Source: Methanomassiliicoccales archaeon UBA280 (GTDB lineage Archaea; Thermoplasmatota; Thermoplasmata; SG8-5). Taken from it: a DNA stretch of 24,041 nucleotides. The translations under genes and the position numbers were made by a program. The stretch's first letter is position 1. Each line of letters opens with the position of its first letter. The stretch lies in the NCBI GenBank assembly GCA_002499085.1, contig DAKD01000015.1, positions 1-24,041 of the forward strand. The letters run 5' to 3'. A model generated the notes under the pieces. The model saw only the letters and a list, made by a program, of their open reading frames with translations, searched no databases and was not told the DNA's origin. This document shows positions 21,248 through 24,041 of the stretch, piece by piece.

Positions 21248-24041
21248 ATGGAATCACATGTTTTGAAGAGTTTGACTGCCGCAGTGTTGGCATGCCTGAT
21301 GGCATTGCCCGTGGGTATGGCCGTGAACGGAATGGCTCCGGATGGAGAATCTGAGATGGCCAATTCGCCCGGCTATGGACTCAGCGAAAATGCAATAGTG
21401 TCATTGGGCGGTTCCCTGTATCAGGTTTGGGTCGAAGGGCCCCAGCATGGCTCCAGGTTGATGCTCTCGATGAGCTCAGATTCCGGAATACGTTGGACCG
21501 AGCCCGCAGCCCTGACAGGCGCCGATTGCAATCCCATGAATTTCCAGATTGTTGCCGGAGCGCAGAAAGTGCATATTGTCTGGCAGGACGGCCTGTCCAA
21601 GCTTCTGAGAACAGGTTACATAGCCGTTGACACAAACGGTGCAGCGACCAAGATATCCATGTTCAACGGGGAGAACCCCTCAATCGCTGTAAATGAGGGA
21701 AATGTCGCGTTCACATATGTGTGTTCCGGGATGATGAATGTCCAGATTAGCTGCGATGACGGGACAACGTTCAGCCCGAGAACCGCAATGAGCGGCCTTG
21801 CCTGTCAGGACAATCGGCTGGCTTATTCGGGCGGTCAACTTGAAATGATTGCCAGCGCAGGCGTCAGAAATCCGGAGACCGGCGTCATAGAGTCAAGAGG
21901 CCTCTACTTCGAGTGCCTCAGCTCCGCTTGGTCCATACCCCGGTTACTGGCATCCGCGGGTTCTGTGGATAACCTGGGATTCGGAGACGGCCTGGTGACC
22001 TGGTCCGAGATCGAAGGCAATGTTATGAACACATACCAAATGGCAGAAACGGAATCCGGCGTATTCAGCGAGAAAAACCTAATTGCCTCCGAGGAAATAA
22101 AGAACCAGCCTAATGAAATTGCAAGGGCTCCTTCGAGGCTTCCGCCGAAGAAGTGGACATACATCTGCTACCTGGATGCGGACAACAATCTTCACAGCTA
22201 CGGGCTCGAGGACCTCGGCGAAATGGGGCTGATAGGCTCGGACGATGACATCAACATCCTTGCACTCTTCGACGGCCAGAGCTCGGGAGACAGCGTTGCA
22301 TACTACGTCGAGTCCGGTTCTTCGGCAGTCATTCCCCTCACCGATATCAATCCGGGCTGGGGCACGGAGGTCAACATGGGCGACCCGCAGACTGCCATCG
22401 ATTTCGTCAATTACGTTTACACGAACTACCCCGCGGACCGCTACATGTGGGACATGTGGAACCACGGCGGAAGCTGGCGTTACGGCATGTGCTCGGACGA
22501 TACGAACGGCGACGACCTGACCATGCTGGAAGTCCGAACGATATACGAAACGCTAAGGGCCGACACCGGCAAGATAAAACTGTTCGACGTTGCAGGCTAT
22601 GACGAATGCCTGATGTCCGATGTGTCCAACGCCTATGACGAGATACCATACATCGATTACATCTGCAACTCGGAGGACAGTATAGCCGGTGATGGTTGGG
22701 AGTACAACCTTGTGCTTGGGCCAATCGCTGCGAATCCGGACATGGGCGGGGAGGAAGCTGCCTGGTGCATCTTCGATGCATACGTTGACATGTACGGCAC
22801 CAGCGGTGGCATGACAACGATGTCAATAATCAACTCCACGATGTTCTTCCTGGAACTGATTCCTGCCATCAACAACCTGGCCCAAAAGGGAATTCATGAT
22901 ATCACCGCTCACAGGGCCAATCTTCAAACGGCTGCAAATGCTGCCGAGGATTGGCAGGGATATACATGGCAGAAGGACCTCATCCATTTCTGTGAGAACA
23001 TTGTTTCCGGGCTTCCTGCCTGTGAAATAAGAACAGCTGCCCAGGAAGTTATAAACGCCGGCCAGGCATGTCCGGCTGGAACCCAGTACGGCGGCGCAGC
23101 CTGGGACGGTGAGCGTGCAATAATAATTCACAATCAGAATACCAACGAAAACGGAATCACGATATATGCGGCCAGCCCGCCGTACGACACGCTGTACGAC
23201 ACCATGACTTTCACCGAGAACAAATGGGACGAATTCTACAAGGTTCTCTGGGGCAGTGATGCCAGCGACCCGAACAACGAACCCGGCGTGGTTATAACCA
23301 GCCCCTCCGACGGTGGCTATGTGGTGGTTGATTCGTTCGTCACGGTCACGGGCACGGCAAGCGACTCTGACGGCTCAGTCTCGGCAGTCGAGGTTGCAAT
23401 AGACACGGAGCACTGGGAGCCGGCCACAGGCACGACAGCATGGACATTCAGCTGGGATACCACGGGATTCGCGCTCGGCCCTCACTTCGTCTCCGCAAGG
23501 TCATATGACGGCCAGGACTACAGCGCACCTTACACAATAATGGTCAACATGGTGGATGTTTCTTCCAACGGAACTATCGACATTCAAATGCCCGAATACC
23601 CGCAGGAGGCTTCGGTGAAAGTCACAGTCAAGGACACCGACCTTAACACCGACGGCGGCGTGCAAACCGTGACAATACCTATCACCAGCGTCAGGGAACC
23701 GGCAGGCGAGAACCTGCTCCTTACCGAGACGGGCGGAGACACCAGCGTGTTCGAGGGATACATGACAATCTCAGCGACAAACGCAGCGGGAGTGCTGTGG
23801 GTGAACGCCGCAGACACCATCACGGCAACTTATGTTGACGCTGACTACGGCGGCACAGGCCCCAACACCCTCACCGACACGGCAGAAGTGGACGGCACGC
23901 CCCCGGGCTCACCGACCGGATTAACCGTGGAATGGTACGGCCTTGTCCAGGAAGAATTCTTCCTCGAGGACTTCGAGGGCGACGGCAGCCCGACCTTCGG
24001 GGAGCTGGGCTGGACCACCGGCGGAGCGAGCAATGACTGGC
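21248..24041 (+). CDS. Secreted clostripain-family (C11) cysteine protease with Ig-like C-terminal domains (partial)
   Basis: The frame is open from 21248 to the right edge: 931 codons and no stop. A signal-peptide-like stretch covers about residues 6-27 (KSLTAAVLACLMALPVGM is close to its core). Residues about 45-290 look beta-propeller-like, with sialidase Asp-box-type motifs SSDSGIRWTEP and SCDDGTTFSP. The peptidase C11 domain follows from KKWTYICYLDADNNLHSYG (about 300), with the expected His406 in MWNHGGSW and Cys454 in GYDECLMSDV, then CNSEDSIAGDGWEY. After residue 675 there is an Ig-like domain (VVITSPSDGGYVVVDS), a DxDLNTDGG-type calcium-binding-like module and the start of a further domain (FFLEDFEGDGSPTFGELGW). 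Clostripain-type enzymes cleave after basic residues; specificity here is unknown. It probably acts outside the cell in peptide use. Confidence 0.88.
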   Translation, partial: MESHVLKSLTAAVLACLMALPVGMAVNGMAPDGESEMANSPGYGLSENAIVSLGGSLYQVWVEGPQHGSRLMLSMSSDSGIRWTEPAALTGADCNPMNFQIVAGAQKVHIVWQDGLSKLLRTGYIAVDTNGAATKISMFNGENPSIAVNEGNVAFTYVCSGMMNVQISCDDGTTFSPRTAMSGLACQDNRLAYSGGQLEMIASAGVRNPETGVIESRGLYFECLSSAWSIPRLLASAGSVDNLGFGDGLVTWSEIEGNVMNTYQMAETESGVFSEKNLIASEEIKNQPNEIARAPSRLPPKKWTYICYLDADNNLHSYGLEDLGEMGLIGSDDDINILALFDGQSSGDSVAYYVESGSSAVIPLTDINPGWGTEVNMGDPQTAIDFVNYVYTNYPADRYMWDMWNHGGSWRYGMCSDDTNGDDLTMLEVRTIYETLRADTGKIKLFDVAGYDECLMSDVSNAYDEIPYIDYICNSEDSIAGDGWEYNLVLGPIAANPDMGGEEAAWCIFDAYVDMYGTSGGMTTMSIINSTMFFLELIPAINNLAQKGIHDITAHRANLQTAANAAEDWQGYTWQKDLIHFCENIVSGLPACEIRTAAQEVINAGQACPAGTQYGGAAWDGERAIIIHNQNTNENGITIYAASPPYDTLYDTMTFTENKWDEFYKVLWGSDASDPNNEPGVVITSPSDGGYVVVDSFVTVTGTASDSDGSVSAVEVAIDTEHWEPATGTTAWTFSWDTTGFALGPHFVSARSYDGQDYSAPYTIMVNMVDVSSNGTIDIQMPEYPQEASVKVTVKDTDLNTDGGVQTVTIPITSVREPAGENLLLTETGGDTSVFEGYMTISATNAAGVLWVNAADTITATYVDADYGGTGPNTLTDTAEVDGTPPGSPTGLTVEWYGLVQEEFFLEDFEGDGSPTFGELGWTTGGASNDW

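Overview
The window looks archaeal. It carries RNA polymerase subunit L, a class II HMG-CoA reductase, a thiolase-family/DUF35 pair, stand-alone Lrp-type sensor and LplA proteins, and archaeal promoters: TATA boxes about 26 bases from the inferred start, several apparently leaderless genes, and GGAGG or GGTGAT ribosome sites. GC content is moderate. A member of the Thermoplasmatota is my best guess, from gene content alone and with no search behind it.

Layout. 1-1143 (minus): rpoL then truD, which runs off the left edge. 1344-2334 (plus): a possible small membrane protein, then a lipoate-protein ligase. 2335-6180 (minus): a 53-residue protein of unknown function and a 1180-residue anchored surface protein with CarboxypepD_reg-like, PKD and CARDB-like domains. 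6307-8387 (minus): HMG-CoA reductase, overlapping by 4 bases a squalene-cyclase-repeat (alpha/alpha toroid) protein. 8493-12019 (plus): a DUF1846/UPF0371 protein and CTP synthase, separated by a 356-base non-coding run of seven consecutive hairpins. 12152-13407 (minus): a stand-alone RAM-domain protein with a small membrane protein, and a membrane protein resembling polyprenol/diacylglycerol kinases. 13505-14213: a gene-poor stretch holding tRNA-Asn, a truncated second copy of its 5' part, and tandem two-hairpin repeat units. 14220-16938 (minus): a thiolase-like protein coupled to a DUF35 protein, and Maf. 17014-21123 (plus): lysine-ketoglutarate reductase, saccharopine dehydrogenase and ornithine aminotransferase. 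21248-24041 (plus): a clostripain-family (C11) secreted protease running off the right edge.

How the genes fit together. Most are housekeeping or metabolic: transcription and tRNA modification, CTP supply, mevalonate and isoprenoid metabolism, lipoylation, lysine breakdown to glutamate and semialdehydes, and cell-surface or secreted proteins consistent with a peptide- or amino-acid-using lifestyle. The thiolase-like protein lacks the usual nucleophilic cysteine but keeps its DUF35 partner, so it is more likely an aldolase-type or other acyl-CoA enzyme than a true thiolase.

The most unusual material is non-coding. Downstream of tRNA-Asn, two 139-base tandem units each fold into the same two hairpins. 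Three base pairs of the second stem differ between the units by compensating changes on both arms, so the fold rather than the sequence has been kept. A degenerate third unit follows. Upstream, a 38-base segment covering the tRNA 5' flank and the first 22 bases of tRNA-Asn is duplicated around a 92-base palindromic insert. The best TATA box sits 26 bases before the truncated copy, not before the intact tRNA. Similar serial hairpins flank pyrG on both sides.
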